Of a DNA stretch of 64,000 nucleotides, positions 63,037-64,000 are shown one piece after another (positions within the stretch are counted from its first letter, which is position 1; each line of letters begins with the position of its first letter). The position numbers and the translations under genes are program-made. The notes under the pieces are model-generated. The model ran no database searches and was not told the DNA's origin. It was given only the letters and a program-made list of their open reading frames with translations. The stretch is taken from NCBI RefSeq assembly GCF_001280005.1, contig NZ_LGDW01000467.1, forward strand, positions 62,001 through 126,000, in the 5' to 3' direction. This DNA is from Streptomyces sp. NRRL WC-3618. GTDB lineage: Bacteria; Actinomycetota; Actinomycetes; Streptomycetales; Streptomycetaceae.

Positions 63037-64000
<964 letters not shown>

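Overview
This window is the chromosomal replication-origin region of a Streptomyces (high-GC actinomycete). The evidence is the gene order gyrA-gyrB-dciA-recF-(gnd)-dnaN-oriC-dnaA, then divergently rpmH-rnpA-yidD-yidC-jag-rsmG-parA-parB. A large array of Streptomyces-type parS sites (GTTTCACGTGAAAC), third-position GC bias throughout, and the sporulation genes ssgR-ssgA agree with this. The order matches what I recall of the S. coelicolor oriC region. I cannot name the species. I see no insertion sequence, prophage, CRISPR array or rRNA operon.

Layout. Bases 1-6500 hold the 3' end of a small gene, a tRNA-Ile(GAT), and the gyrB-gyrA-DUF3566 operon on the minus strand. Bases 6500-13150 hold dciA, recF, a broken 6-phosphogluconate dehydrogenase gene, dnaN, oriC with about twenty DnaA-box-like 9-mers, and dnaA. 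Bases 13300-19600 hold the plus-strand rpmH-to-parB run. Bases 19600-30250 hold an acetyltransferase gene and a long minus-strand block: DUF6049 membrane protein, murJ, a pseudokinase, sigM, its anti-sigma factor, trxB and trxA. That block is syntenic with mycobacterial Rv3909-Rv3914.

Bases 30470-43340 carry cca, an LppU-like protein, an MFS transporter, ino1 with a PadR regulator, a class A penicillin-binding protein, a GT87 mannosyltransferase-like protein, an alanine-racemase-like protein, FemX and a small membrane protein. Bases 43400-48770 carry rpsF-ssb-rpsR-rplI, a MATE transporter and dnaB. Bases 48800-62800 are a mixed set of enzymes (serine hydrolase, three acetyltransferase domains, HAD, globin-reductase, Nudix, LysR, PLP lyase, phosphatase), small membrane proteins, ssgR-ssgA and a YibE/F protein. 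The window ends inside thiC, which is preceded by a TPP riboswitch.

How it fits together. The window joins replication initiation (DnaA, oriC, DnaN, DciA, DnaB), topology control (gyrase), origin segregation (ParA, ParB, parS), ribosome and membrane-insertion genes, cell-wall synthesis (MurJ, PBP, FemX) and sporulation-linked division (SsgA). I count 14 perfect parS sites, all right of oriC, plus three one-mismatch copies. Many lie at 3' ends of convergent genes, inside long palindromes that also look like terminators. Three lie inside genes, always read as V-S-R-E-T. Two degenerate copies sit inside the variable arm of the thiC TPP riboswitch. DnaA-box clusters also occur outside oriC, upstream of dnaB, upstream of parA and between the dnaA and rpmH promoters. 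The clearest lesion is gnd, which carries an apparent internal deletion of about 67 bp and a frameshift.
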